Assembly: GCA_002633275.1 (NCBI GenBank)
Contig: NWBO01000087.1
Coordinates: 1 to 44,921, forward strand
Reading direction: 5' to 3'
Length of the DNA stretch: 44,921 bases
Source of the DNA: Bacteroidales bacterium Phil12
Lineage (GTDB): Bacteria > Bacteroidota > Bacteroidia > Bacteroidales > P3
The notes under the pieces are model-generated. The model was not told the origin of the DNA. It did not search any database and worked only from the letters and a program-made list of their open reading frames with translations. Numbering within the stretch: position 1 is the stretch's first letter; each line of letters opens with the position of its first letter. Positions 26,921-36,240 of this stretch are shown here, piece by piece. A program made the translations under genes and the position numbers.

Positions 26921-28087
26921 TTATAGATAGTGTTGGACATCGGATAGGGTGATTGTCGAATCGCAGAGTATGGTTAAGCGTTCAACGATATTTTTCAATT
27001 GACGAATATTACCCGTGTAATCGAAAGATTGCAAAAACTTTATAGCAGACTTTTCCATAGTCATTTTATCGGTATGACTTTCTACGGCAATTTGTTCCAA
27101 AAAGTAGTCTATAAGTAGCGGAATATCCTCTCGCCTATCATTCAAATCAGGTACTTTTATCTCAATAACGTTTATCCTATGATACAAGTCCTCACGAAAA
27201 CGATTGTTTGCTATCTCGTCTCGCAAATTTTTATTAGTGGCTGAGATAATCCTCACATCAACTTGTATTTCTTTCTCGCTGCCAACAGGTAAAATCTTCT
27301 TCTCTTGTATCGCCTGCAAGACCTTACTCTGCGTATTCAAGGACATATCCCCTATTTCGTCCAAAAACAAAGTTCCCGTATCAGCCAATTGAAACTTACC
27401 TTTTTGTTTGGAAATTGCTGTGGTAAAAGAACCTTTCTCGTGTCCGAATAGTTCGCTTTCGATTAACTCGTTTGGAATTGCAGCGCAGTTGAGTTCTACA
27501 AATGGATTCTTATTTCTCAAAGATTTTTCAAACAGCATCTTTGCCACAAGTTCCTTACCCGTACCGTTACCTCCCGTTATCAAAACCTTTGCATCGGTCG
27601 GAGCAACCTTATCTATCATCGCTATCATTTGTTTTATGGCATCGCTCTGTCCGATTATCGTTGTTTGAGATGCGGATGTAAGAGATTTTTTCGTTCGTTG
27701 GGGACGACTCTGTGGCGGTATGTGGTTAGGATTTTTGTTTATGCTGGCTTTGGTTACGGACAATATCTTGTTTAAGTCCAAAGGCTTCTCAATATAATCT
27801 ACCGCACCCTTTTTCAAACACTCAACAGCCGTCTCAATGGTGCCATGTCCCGAAATCATTATAACAGGTGCAGATGACAATTCAGCCTTTTTACTCAAAA
27901 ACTCTATACCGTCCATTTGCGGCATCTTTATATCGCAGAATATCAAATCAACTATCTGCTTATCAAGTTTATTCAAGGCATCTTGTCCGTCAGTTGCCTC
28001 AAAAACCGTATAATCTTCCAACTCCAAAATATCTTTCAAGGCTCGGCGTATCGCCCTTTCATCGTCTATAATTAGTATGCTGTACAT
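26921..28087 (-). CDS. NtrC-type response regulator without DNA-binding domain
   Basis: A 388-aa protein with a receiver domain (phosphoacceptor Asp52 in FCDIKMPQMDG, Lys101) and a sigma-54-type AAA+ domain (Walker A GGNGTGKE, 172-179; Walker B LFLDEIGD, about 240-247). Two features are abnormal. The sigma-54 contact loop reads GSFTTA (219-224) in place of GAFTGA, and the protein stops at DVQHYL after the helical subdomain, so the usual Fis-type helix-turn-helix is absent. It may regulate from solution, act on another factor, or have lost sigma-54 contact. No partner kinase gene is adjacent. Confidence 0.85.
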   Translation of the reverse strand: MYSILIIDDERAIRRALKDILELEDYTVFEATDGQDALNKLDKQIVDLIFCDIKMPQMDGIEFLSKKAELSSAPVIMISGHGTIETAVECLKKGAVDYIEKPLDLNKILSVTKASINKNPNHIPPQSRPQRTKKSLTSASQTTIIGQSDAIKQMIAMIDKVAPTDAKVLITGGNGTGKELVAKMLFEKSLRNKNPFVELNCAAIPNELIESELFGHEKGSFTTAISKQKGKFQLADTGTLFLDEIGDMSLNTQSKVLQAIQEKKILPVGSEKEIQVDVRIISATNKNLRDEIANNRFREDLYHRINVIEIKVPDLNDRREDIPLLIDYFLEQIAVESHTDKMTMEKSAIKFLQSFDYTGNIRQLKNIVERLTILCDSTITLSDVQHYL

Positions 28088-28153
28088 AGTAAATAAGGTT
28101 TTTCAATAAAATGTTTCAAAATCTCTCTGCAAAAAACAAAACACAAGCAAACA

Positions 28154-29338
28154 TCAAATGTTTAACTTATTGTAAGCGATAAACCAGCGGTTGGGCAACT
28201 CGCCCTTACCCGCTGCAACATAATCGGAGTAAAGACAAGGCACAATATAATGACGAATGTATTTTTGTTTAACAAGATTGGTGCAAGGTACTTGAATCCA
28301 CCAACGGTCGGTCTTCTTGGATTTGTAAAAAACCACTTCGTTTTCCATATTATTCAAAAGGACGCTGAACTTTAAGTAATTATCATCGTTTTCTCTTGGA
28401 AAATCGTTCTTTCTCCATAAGACACCGTCAATGAAATAATAGATAGCGTGAGCAATAATCTGAGAGGTTCTGCCTGCAAAATCATTCAAAACATTGTTAC
28501 CGAAAAATCCGATAGAAGTCAATTTGTCGCTCATACCTGCGTAATTGACGAGTTTGCAGAGTTCTTCTCCGTAAAAGCCATGTGGCGATATGCTGCTCGG
28601 TGCATCGGAAGCCCTCACGCAACTCATATCCACCATAACCATATCCGCATCACGCACCAATGGTTCGCAACGCTCCAAATTATTATGTATCTGTCCAAGT
28701 CTAAGACGTTCAAAACGCAAATCATCTAACAAGCCCAAAGCTTTGGAATCCACAAAATAGGTTTGATAGCCTGCAAGTGTATAATCAAACAAATAATTCG
28801 GCTCGCTGCAAAGTATTTCATGTAAGAAATTAACATCAGTTGTAGGGTCGTCATCGCTTATTAAATCAAACTTTGAATCCAAAGAAAAGATGTTGATTAT
28901 TTGAGATAAATTCACATAACCCTTATACATTCCTATCGCAATATCATTGCTACCGCCGACAACAATGGGAATGATGCCGCGTTGCAACAAAAAAGCACAA
29001 ACTTCGCCAAGTGCGAAATAAGTATCGCTGACTTGGTTGCCAAGTTTCAAGTTACCGAGGTCAATCATCTTGATATAGGCTTCTTGCGGCATAAGTGAAT
29101 AAAAATACTTTCTAACTGCGTCAGGATTATAGCAACAACCTTGATTATCCGACGATGCTCTGTCTTCTTTAACGCCAATATAAGCCATACGGACTTGGTC
29201 GTCAATAGTTATTGGCTCAGCGTTCTTTTCGTTTATCACAAGTCTATCACCCCAACGCTCAAAACCCTCGTTCCTTGTAAATTCTATCTCTTCAAGAGAG
29301 ACAGGTTCAAAATATTCAAACAATTCCTCTGTATTCAT
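28154..29338 (-). CDS. Arginase-fold (ureohydrolase) protein with degenerate metal site
   Basis: A 394-aa protein related to formimidoylglutamase/arginase (PF00491). The family positions are recognisable but altered: GGDH is GGSND (128-132), DAHxD is DSKFD (154-158) and the DxDxxDPxxAP motif is VDMSCVRASDAP (236-247). At least two Mn2+ ligands are therefore missing and catalysis of the usual type is unlikely. The C-terminus (about 315-394) is an extra domain. ATG at 29338 is preferred to the TTG two codons earlier. It lies 55 nt after murA and may be cotranscribed. Role unknown. Confidence 0.75.
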   Translation of the reverse strand: MNTEELFEYFEPVSLEEIEFTRNEGFERWGDRLVINEKNAEPITIDDQVRMAYIGVKEDRASSDNQGCCYNPDAVRKYFYSLMPQEAYIKMIDLGNLKLGNQVSDTYFALGEVCAFLLQRGIIPIVVGGSNDIAIGMYKGYVNLSQIINIFSLDSKFDLISDDDPTTDVNFLHEILCSEPNYLFDYTLAGYQTYFVDSKALGLLDDLRFERLRLGQIHNNLERCEPLVRDADMVMVDMSCVRASDAPSSISPHGFYGEELCKLVNYAGMSDKLTSIGFFGNNVLNDFAGRTSQIIAHAIYYFIDGVLWRKNDFPRENDDNYLKFSVLLNNMENEVVFYKSKKTDRWWIQVPCTNLVKQKYIRHYIVPCLYSDYVAAGKGELPNRWFIAYNKLNI

Positions 29339-29392
29339 GGTCAAACAAGTAATTATGTTTATTTATCTCTTATAATCTGTAATCTAAAAATC

Positions 29393-30700
29393 CTAATTTA
29401 TTCGTTCAATATCCGCCCCAATAGCGTTCAAACGCTCGTCAATACGCTGGTAACCTCTATCTATCTGCTCAATATTGTCAATAACGCTTATTCCGTCTGC
29501 ACTCATAGCGGCGATAAGTAAGGCAACACCCGCACGAATATCGGGGGACGACATACGAATGCCTCGAAGTTTGTGTTTTCTTTCGTTGCCAATGACTGTG
29601 GCACGGTGAGGGTCGCAAAGAATTATCTGAGCACCCATATCTATTAACTTATCCACGAAAAACAAACGACTCTCAAACATTTTCTGATGTATCAATACCG
29701 AACCTCTTGCCTGCGTTGCAACAACCAATGCTATGGATATTAAATCGGGAGTAAATCCCGGCCAAGGTGCATCTGAAATAGTCATCATCGAGCCGTCAAT
29801 AAAACGTTCTATTTCATAAATCTCTTGTCCCGGAACAAGAATATCATCATTCGCATGTACAATCTTAATACCCAAACGTGAGAATACTTCGGGTATCATT
29901 CCCAATTCCTTATAATGAACATTACGCATAAGTATCTCGCTTTGCGTCATTGCAGCAAGACCGATAAAAGAACCTATCTCAATCATATCGGGCAAAAGAG
30001 TATGCTCGCAACCTCCAAGTTTTTCAACGCCGTAAATAGTCAGAAGATTGCTACCAACACCTTGAATTTTAGCCCCCATAGAGTTCAACATATTACATAA
30101 TTGCAATATATACGGCTCACACGCTGCGTTGAATATGGTAGTTACACCTTGTGCCAAGACTGATGCCATAATGATGTTGGCTGTACCCGTTATACTCGCT
30201 TCGTCCAAAAGCATATAAGCTCCTGTCAAATTTTCGGCATCGATTGAATACAAACGATTTTTCTCATCATACTCGAATTTGGCACCTAAATTCAAGAAAC
30301 CCTTGAAGTGAGTATCCAAACGTCTTCGACCAATCTTGTCTCCGCCGGGCATAGGGATACCCGCCTTGTGAAATCTGCCAAGCAAAGATCCTACAAGCAT
30401 CACACTGCCACGTAGTGATGTCGCCATTTTCTTATACTTGTCCGAATAGATTACATCTAAATCAATGCTATCGGCTTGAAAAGAAAATCTTCCACCACCG
30501 AAACGCTCAACCTTGCAGCCGATAAGTTCCAACAAATCTATTAAATTATTTACATCTCGTATATTCGGAACATTGTTTATCGTAACCTTTTCGCTTGTTA
30601 ATAGCACAGCACAGATTACTTGCAGAGCCTCATTCTTTGCACCCTGAATTTCAATCTCTCCTTTGAGTTTTCTGCCACCTATTATTCGGAAAGAACTCAT
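29393..30700 (-). CDS. murA: UDP-N-acetylglucosamine 1-carboxyvinyltransferase MurA
   Basis: First committed step of peptidoglycan synthesis: transfer of enolpyruvate from PEP to UDP-GlcNAc. The 435-aa protein starts with the family signature (GAKNEALQVICA, 20-31) and has normal length. The catalytic loop reads PGGDKIG, so residue 121 is Asp where E. coli has Cys115. This natural variant is known from other MurA enzymes and gives intrinsic fosfomycin resistance. It overlaps the DUF4290 gene by ATGA, an association common in Bacteroidota. Confidence 0.95.
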   Translation of the reverse strand: MSSFRIIGGRKLKGEIEIQGAKNEALQVICAVLLTSEKVTINNVPNIRDVNNLIDLLELIGCKVERFGGGRFSFQADSIDLDVIYSDKYKKMATSLRGSVMLVGSLLGRFHKAGIPMPGGDKIGRRRLDTHFKGFLNLGAKFEYDEKNRLYSIDAENLTGAYMLLDEASITGTANIIMASVLAQGVTTIFNAACEPYILQLCNMLNSMGAKIQGVGSNLLTIYGVEKLGGCEHTLLPDMIEIGSFIGLAAMTQSEILMRNVHYKELGMIPEVFSRLGIKIVHANDDILVPGQEIYEIERFIDGSMMTISDAPWPGFTPDLISIALVVATQARGSVLIHQKMFESRLFFVDKLIDMGAQIILCDPHRATVIGNERKHKLRGIRMSSPDIRAGVALLIAAMSADGISVIDNIEQIDRGYQRIDERLNAIGADIERIN

Positions 30701-31320
30701 TTTTTCTTGTTGTTATTGTTTTTATTTGTCTTTTTCTTGGACGAATTGTTCTGATTATTCGGCTTTTTATACAAAATATCTTTGGTCGTCCTGAATTGAA
30801 AATCCTTTGATACCTTCAACTTACCCTCAGACAAAATATCCAAATGTTTTAATATGACGTCATCATCGCAAGTATTGATATTCCATTGCAAGTGAGACTT
30901 CTTCAATTCGTGAGCAATCCTATCGATAAGTATCTGCTTTTCCGCAGTATCGGGCATAGCGGCAAGTTTCTTTATCATAGTCTCGTTGAATTTGCCATAA
31001 GTGCGCATACGGATTCGGTTATCACTGTAATGCAACGATTGAGGCTTAAAATTTTTCTCTTCTCTGATTGGCTTGGAGTAAGGAGAATCAACATCCAACT
31101 TATAATCGGAAATGATAAACAAATGATCCCACAACTTATGTTGATAATTAGGAGAATCTTTACCATTAGGATTAACGTTGCCCATAGCAATGATAATGGA
31201 TTTTGCATAAGCATTACGCTTTTCCCTGTCCTCAATAGTTAAACAATGTTCCACCATTTTCTGAACATTTCTTCCATATTCGGGTATGATAAGATTATCC
31301 CTCTGTGTGTTATATTCCAT
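30697..31320 (-). CDS. DUF4290 protein
   Basis: A 207-aa cytoplasmic protein, DUF4290, confined to Bacteroidota and usually next to murA, as here (4-nt overlap). It starts MEYNTQRDNLIIPEYGRNVQ, a conserved beginning, is mostly helical and charged, and ends in a low-complexity Lys/Asn tail (SSKKKTNKNNNNKKK) that could bind RNA or DNA. No enzymatic motif is visible. Function unknown; a role tied to cell-wall synthesis is inferred from gene order only. Confidence 0.82.
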   Translation of the reverse strand: MEYNTQRDNLIIPEYGRNVQKMVEHCLTIEDREKRNAYAKSIIIAMGNVNPNGKDSPNYQHKLWDHLFIISDYKLDVDSPYSKPIREEKNFKPQSLHYSDNRIRMRTYGKFNETMIKKLAAMPDTAEKQILIDRIAHELKKSHLQWNINTCDDDVILKHLDILSEGKLKVSKDFQFRTTKDILYKKPNNQNNSSKKKTNKNNNNKKK

Positions 31321-31416
31321 ATTTATTGTTTTTTATCTTAATCAAAAACCTCTATCGGTTCGTTTCTTTTCTTTTGTTTTTAATATCGTTTTATTTTTAT
31401 CACTTATCGTTTTATC

Positions 31417-31479
31417 AGTGTGAGAGACTAATAAATTAGTTACTCACACTATTTCACTAATCACTCACACTAATTTTTC
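31417..31479. repeat. 21-bp repeat array 9
   Basis: Three in-phase units with the words AGTGTGAGAGACTAAT, AGTTACTCACACTATT and AATCACTCACACTAAT, in the 234-nt gap between the UvrD stop and DUF4290. Nothing else is visible in that gap. Confidence 0.85.
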
Positions 31480-31554
31480 GACTTCACAACCTGCTATATT
31501 TTTATTTATATATCACGTTTTTTCTTCTATAAATAAAGAATTTGTTATATGTTT

Positions 31555-33882
31555 TTATCGTTTAACCATAAGTTTTGCAAATTTGAGCATCAATGTCTTT
31601 TCGTCCGCAATACCCTCGAATTTCACTTTTGCTCGCAAATCGCCGTCCTCTTCATACAATCTTATTATCTCTCCTACTCCGAATTTGGTGTGGCTTACCA
31701 TCTGACCCTCTTGCAAAGCATCTATATCGGCAAGAACCCAATCGCTGTCGAAATGTTTCTTCTTTATATTCAACGCAGGACGATTTTGTGTCAGGGTATT
31801 ATGTCTCAAAGAAGAGATAGGCTTTTTGCGTTTAAGGGTTTCACTCAAAGGTCTTTCGTTTCCAAAATAAGAATAATCGTCTTCGACTTCCGTTATAGCG
31901 TTTGCTTGCTCTATATACTTGGATTCTATTTCCTTTACAAAACGACTGGTCTCTCCGAAAAGGGTTTGTCCATTTTTGAAACGAACATTGGCAGAAGTCA
32001 GCAAAAGATGTCTTTTTGCCCTCGTTATCGCAACATAAAACAATCTTCTTTCCTCTTCTATGCTGTCGGGAGACGCAAAATTTGTCGCAGAAGGAAATAA
32101 ATTTTCCTCCATACCACCAACAAAAACAACATCGAACTCCAAACCTTTTGAGGCATGAACCGTCATCAACTTGACCACATCATCGCTACCCTGCTCATCA
32201 GTATCCGTTGAAGTCATTAGGGTTATTTGTTGCAAAAATACATCTAAGGTTTTGTTTTTTATTGATATTTCTTCGCCCGTCAAAGCATCAATAAGATTTT
32301 CTTCATCAGTCTCAACAAAAGATTGCATTGAAGAAATGAACTCATCTATATTGTCTATTCTGTCTTTATCTCTTTCGTCTCTTAACAGCCGTAAATCATT
32401 TACAATACCCGAACGAGCCAATATATCACTGCCCAATGTGTAAGCATCTTCCTGCAATCGCATTGAAAACGCCAAAATCATCGTACAGAAATTGTTTAAT
32501 GAGGTAACGGCTTTCGGGGTTATTTTGTACGGATTGTCTGTTTGGATTTGCAACGCCGCCTTAAATAAAGAGCAATGCAAATCATTGCTTGCCAACTTCA
32601 ATCTATCCAAAGATGTCTTGCCTATACCTCTTGCAGGATAGTTGATTATTCTTTCAAAAGCCTCATCATCATCGTTATTAACAACCAAACGCAAATAAGC
32701 GATGCAGTTTTTGATTTCTTCGCGAGAGTAAAAAGATGTTCCTCCATATATTATATATGGTATATTCTTCAAACGCAAACAATCTTCAAAGGCACGAGAC
32801 TGCGAATTTGTCCTATACAAAATCGCCATATCCTTATAATCCGAACCTTTGGACTTAAAATATTCTATTCTTTGGGCAATAAATCGTGCTTCTTCCCTAT
32901 CCGAAGGCAGCATTGAGTAAAGAATTTTATCGCCTTTGGGATTGTTTGTGAATAATGTCTTGGGAATTTGATTTTCGTTGTATGCAATTACGCTGTTCGC
33001 CGCACCGATAATATTTGCAGAGGAACGATAATTTTCTTCCAACTTATAGACATTGGCATCAGGGTAATTATTTTGAAAGGTAAGTATATTCTCAATTGTA
33101 GCACCTCTAAATGAATAAATACTTTGAGCATCGTCCCCGACAACACATATATTTTTGTAATAATCTGCCAACTTCTTTACGATAAGATATTGCGAAAAAT
33201 TGGTATCTTGATATTCATCGACAAGGATATATTGAAATCTTCTCTGATATTTCTGTAAAACATCGGGGCAATCTCTTAACAATACATTCATATTAAAAAG
33301 TATATCGTCAAAGTCCATTGCCATTGCTTGGCGAAGTCTTCTCTGATAAATTGCATATATCTTATATGTCAAAGGTATTCGCCCCACTTCGTCTTCATAT
33401 ATATAGGATGCGTTTTTCTCGTATGCCTGCGGCGAAAACAAAGCACATTTGGCTTTGGATATTCTACTAAGAATCCTATCTTTGCGATAATCCTTATCGT
33501 TGAGTTGCATCTCTTTGATGATTGTACCAATAAGTTTTTTGGAATCATCATCATCGTATATCGTATAGTTACTTGTATAACCTATTCTATATCCCTCTAT
33601 TCTTAATATTCGAGAAAAAATACTGTGGAATGTACCCATTAAAATGGATTTAGCCTTAACACCTACCAAATCGGCAATTCTCTCCTGCATTTCCTTTGCC
33701 GCTTTATTGGTAAAAGTCAAAGCCATTATGGAATAAGGTGAAACGCCTGTCTCTATCAGATGCGCTATTCTGTAAGTCAGTGTTCGTGTCTTGCCACTGC
33801 CCGCTCCCGCAATTATCAATATAGGTCCGTTTTCCTGTGCAGCCGCCTGCCTTTGTATATCGTTTAATCCGTCAAGTAACAT
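31555..33882 (-). CDS. uvrD: UvrD/PcrA-type DNA helicase
   Basis: Superfamily 1A 3'-5' helicase for nucleotide excision and mismatch repair and clearing stalled forks. The 775-aa protein has motif Q/I (GLNDIQRQA, AGAGSGKT at 25-32), Ia (TFTNKAA), II (VDEYQDTNF), III (VVGDDAQSIYSFRGA), IV (LEENYRSS), V (VMTVHASKGLEFDVVFV) and VI (YVAITRAKR), plus the short C-terminal Tudor-like part (HTKFGVGEIIRLYEEDGD) found in PcrA/UvrD. Normal length. It starts 51 nt after the CPBP protease stop, so probably shares its transcript. Confidence 0.94.
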   Translation of the reverse strand: MLLDGLNDIQRQAAAQENGPILIIAGAGSGKTRTLTYRIAHLIETGVSPYSIMALTFTNKAAKEMQERIADLVGVKAKSILMGTFHSIFSRILRIEGYRIGYTSNYTIYDDDDSKKLIGTIIKEMQLNDKDYRKDRILSRISKAKCALFSPQAYEKNASYIYEDEVGRIPLTYKIYAIYQRRLRQAMAMDFDDILFNMNVLLRDCPDVLQKYQRRFQYILVDEYQDTNFSQYLIVKKLADYYKNICVVGDDAQSIYSFRGATIENILTFQNNYPDANVYKLEENYRSSANIIGAANSVIAYNENQIPKTLFTNNPKGDKILYSMLPSDREEARFIAQRIEYFKSKGSDYKDMAILYRTNSQSRAFEDCLRLKNIPYIIYGGTSFYSREEIKNCIAYLRLVVNNDDDEAFERIINYPARGIGKTSLDRLKLASNDLHCSLFKAALQIQTDNPYKITPKAVTSLNNFCTMILAFSMRLQEDAYTLGSDILARSGIVNDLRLLRDERDKDRIDNIDEFISSMQSFVETDEENLIDALTGEEISIKNKTLDVFLQQITLMTSTDTDEQGSDDVVKLMTVHASKGLEFDVVFVGGMEENLFPSATNFASPDSIEEERRLFYVAITRAKRHLLLTSANVRFKNGQTLFGETSRFVKEIESKYIEQANAITEVEDDYSYFGNERPLSETLKRKKPISSLRHNTLTQNRPALNIKKKHFDSDWVLADIDALQEGQMVSHTKFGVGEIIRLYEEDGDLRAKVKFEGIADEKTLMLKFAKLMVKR

Positions 33883-33932
33883 CAGTTCTACAAAATATTT
33901 TTTCTAAATTCTATGAATAAAACAACCTATCT

Positions 33933-34733
33933 TTAATTTTCTAATTCCTTAAAATTATTTCGTATGCTTCTTTTGTTTTTCTTTTCGTTTAACACCACAA
34001 AAACAATTATAAACAACGCCGAAATGATTACTATATACAATGGAAAATCTTCAATATCCCCGAGCATAATGCCTTTAACCTCGCACCAAAGAAGCGTTGC
34101 CGCAATGGCATTATTAAGAAAATGAAACACCATGGATGTCCATAATTTTCCGCTGTATTGATATAATATTCCAAGTAATAATCCCATTACAAAACGAGCT
34201 ATAAAGTTCGGCAAATCTGCATGTACTGCCGAAAATATTGCAGAAACAATAATCAGAGAAGCAAGTACGCTTTTAGTCTTTCGTATAAACAAATTCTGCA
34301 AAAGTCCTCTAAAAAACAATTCTTCACACAACGCAGGCAACAATGCAATAACAAACATAAGTTTTGTTAATCCCCAGCCCGTCAAATCCGTTACCATAAG
34401 TTTCATCTCTTCATCTTGCGTTTCAACGGATATTGTCGATATTAGCGGCAATGAAAACAACAAAACCAATATTGCCGACAAAAGCCACTTAAATGAAAAC
34501 TTAGAGACCAATACGTTTTTCAAAAAATTCTTTTCTTCAAACAAAAGAACATACAGCCAAGCCGTAACGCCAAACATAGCAATCGTTCCAAAAGCCGCTC
34601 CAATCAAAGCACTAACCCCCAATAACATCATCACGGCAACAACAAGAACCGAAACGATGCTCATAAAAACAAAAATCGCACATAAAATAAGGGCTTTTTT
34701 CCACGAAGGCGTGCCGGCACTAAACTTTTTCAT
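33933..34733 (-). CDS. CPBP-family intramembrane metalloprotease
   Basis: A 266-aa protein with about seven hydrophobic helices and the CAAX/CPBP (ABI) motifs: EELFFR (137-142), then FxxxH-type motifs (IFSAVHA and MVFHFLNNAIA). Family members cleave membrane-embedded proteins or act in prenyl-protein processing and immunity functions. No substrate can be named here. The C-terminus is a short basic tail. It is first gene before uvrD, with a promoter box at 34873-34880. Confidence 0.85.
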   Translation of the reverse strand: MKKFSAGTPSWKKALILCAIFVFMSIVSVLVVAVMMLLGVSALIGAAFGTIAMFGVTAWLYVLLFEEKNFLKNVLVSKFSFKWLLSAILVLLFSLPLISTISVETQDEEMKLMVTDLTGWGLTKLMFVIALLPALCEELFFRGLLQNLFIRKTKSVLASLIIVSAIFSAVHADLPNFIARFVMGLLLGILYQYSGKLWTSMVFHFLNNAIAATLLWCEVKGIMLGDIEDFPLYIVIISALFIIVFVVLNEKKNKRSIRNNFKELEN

Positions 34734-34872
34734 AATATTTTTAACTCTAAATACTGTTGTTTATACTCACGGATTATCATCAACATCTAAGCGCATTCTT
34801 ACCGAAATATCAAACACATAAGCAAAAACACAATTCGGCAAATTCACTGCACTTTCCTTTTCGTTAATGCTG
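34734..34872 (-). other. Long 5' leader of the CPBP protease gene
   Basis: About 140 nt separate the probable promoter from the ATG. An open frame runs through it (ending at 34767) but lacks a good ATG start until the last ten codons (MRLDVDDNP). No riboswitch class is recognisable. Confidence 0.3.
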
Positions 34873-34880
34873 CAAAAGTA
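34873..34880 (-). promoter_or_regulatory. Promoter -7 box for the CPBP-uvrD operon
   Basis: Minus-strand TACTTTTG followed by GC, matching TAnnTTTG. The nearest downstream start is 34733. Confidence 0.5.
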
Positions 34881-35096
34881 AAACATTTTTTCATAATCCG
34901 AACCGATTGACATAGTTTTCTTGAAATTATTTTCAATGAAAAGAATTATAGGTAGCGATAACATTATTTTTTATCGCTTCACACAAGAAGATTATTCAAC
35001 AATCAGTAGTTTATTTTCTTTGATTTTCAATATATCGAGACAAGAAAATTTTTTATTTATACAAAGCGAAAAATTTTTATGAGAAAACAAAAAATC

Positions 35097-35181
35097 AGTG
35101 TTTAACATCAGTAAAATAATATTAAACACTAATAAAATAATATTAAACATCAGTAAAGCTATTACAAATACCAATAAAATA
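35097..35181. repeat. 21-bp repeat array 10
   Basis: Four in-phase units (GTGTTTAACATCAG, ATATTAAACACTAA, ATATTAAACATCAG and a diverged ATTACAAATACCAA) in the 540-nt gap 34734-35273. That gap also holds the leader at 34734-34880 and a terminator at 35201-35236. Confidence 0.88.
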
Positions 35182-35200
35182 CAATAACATTTAACAACTC

Positions 35201-35236
35201 AAAAAAGACGTTGAACGAGATTTTCGTCCAACGTCT
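35201..35236 (-). terminator. Terminator after the DUF2795 gene
   Basis: AGACGTTG (35206-35213) pairs with CAACGTCT (35229-35236), with further ACGA/TCGT pairing inside. On the minus strand six Ts follow (35206-35201). It lies 38 nt after the stop at 35274. Confidence 0.85.
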
Positions 35237-35273
35237 GAAAATTCTTCACGTAAATTTTTTACCTCACAAATCT

Positions 35274-35495
35274 CTAATACTCTTCGTCGTTAAAGAAGAA
35301 ATCGTCCTTTGTCGGATAGTCAGGCCAAATATCCTCTATCGAATCATAGACATCACCTTCGTCTTCTATTTCCGATAAATTCTCAACGACCTCCATAGGT
35401 GCGCCCGAACGCTGTGCGTAATCTATCAACTCTTCTTTTGTTGCCGGCCAAGGCGCATCCTCCAAATGTGATGCAAGTTCTAATGTCCAATACAT
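35274..35495 (-). CDS. DUF2795 small acidic protein
   Basis: A 73-aa protein of the DUF2795 family, common in Bacteroidota. It starts MYWTLELASHLEDAPWPATKEELIDYAQRSG after its Met, cut short here to note only the conserved core: EDAPWPATKEEL and APMEVVENL. The C-terminus is strongly acidic (many Asp/Glu). No catalytic motif. It is probably the last gene of the mrp-nifU-pduO run, since a strong terminator follows. Function unknown. Confidence 0.8.
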   Translation of the reverse strand: MYWTLELASHLEDAPWPATKEELIDYAQRSGAPMEVVENLSEIEDEGDVYDSIEDIWPDYPTKDDFFFNDEEY

Positions 35496-35594
35496 ACTTT
35501 CAAATATTTTTATTTTTTATCTACAATTCAAAATCATTGCTTAGCAAACGCAAATATTTTTTGTTTAGTATATCCCGACATCAATTATATGCAA

Positions 35595-36137
35595 TCAATT
35601 TGCATTAAAGTATCTTTCATTAACATTTTTTTCCTTCATAATCCAACGTGAAAGCGTAAATAAGTAATCACTTAAACGATTGATGTATTGAAGTATAATA
35701 GGATTTTGAGGATATGTGTCATTGCATTTGACAAGCAATCTTTCGCACCTGCGTGTTTGTGTTGTTGCAACATTTAATATCGTTGCCGTTTGAGACCCCG
35801 AAGGAATAATGAAACGTGTCAGGGGTGTCAAGTCTTTTGTTTTCTCGTCAATCTTTCGTTCCAAATACTTAACATCGACATCAGAGATTTTCGTCAATCT
35901 TTCCAACAATTGAGCATCTTCACACGCCACCATACTTTCTATAACAAACAATTTGTTTTGGATAACCAATATTTCGGCGGCACAATCAAGCCCTCTAAGG
36001 AATGTTGATGTAAAACCCAACAAACCCACCAAATGGTCTATCTCTCCATAGGTCTCAACCCTTATATCATATTTCTTTACTCGTGTTCCTCCAACCAAAG
36101 ATGTTGTTCCGTCATCGCCTGTTTTCGTGTAAATCAT
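35595..36137 (-). CDS. PduO-type corrinoid adenosyltransferase
   Basis: Transfers adenosyl from ATP to cob(I)alamin to make coenzyme B12. The 180-aa all-helical protein starts with YTKTGDDGTTSLVGG (the nucleotide-binding start of the PduO class) and has FIIPSGSQTATILNVATTQTRRCERLL and the late NRLSDYLFTLSRW helix. The usual VDELNS stretch is changed to EIDHLVGLLG, so the Asn there is absent. It lies 103 nt after the NifU-like gene, on the same strand. Confidence 0.88.
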   Translation of the reverse strand: MIYTKTGDDGTTSLVGGTRVKKYDIRVETYGEIDHLVGLLGFTSTFLRGLDCAAEILVIQNKLFVIESMVACEDAQLLERLTKISDVDVKYLERKIDEKTKDLTPLTRFIIPSGSQTATILNVATTQTRRCERLLVKCNDTYPQNPIILQYINRLSDYLFTLSRWIMKEKNVNERYFNAN

Positions 36138-36240
36138 AACAATTATCTTTATTTATTAAATTTCCAACAATTCTTACTCTACCGAACTTTTTTGTGTTCG
36201 GCTCAAAGTAAATACTCCTAAAACAACATCATCATCTTTA

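Noticed and set aside
34767-34964. A 65-aa minus-strand reading frame upstream of the CPBP protease
   Set aside because: Its start lies upstream of the likely promoter at 34873-34880 and it has no recognisable domain; treated as leader sequence.
36182-36201. Short hairpin CCGAAC/GTTCGG upstream of the PduO-type gene
   Set aside because: Only a 6-bp stem, with no T-run in the direction of transcription; too weak to call a terminator.
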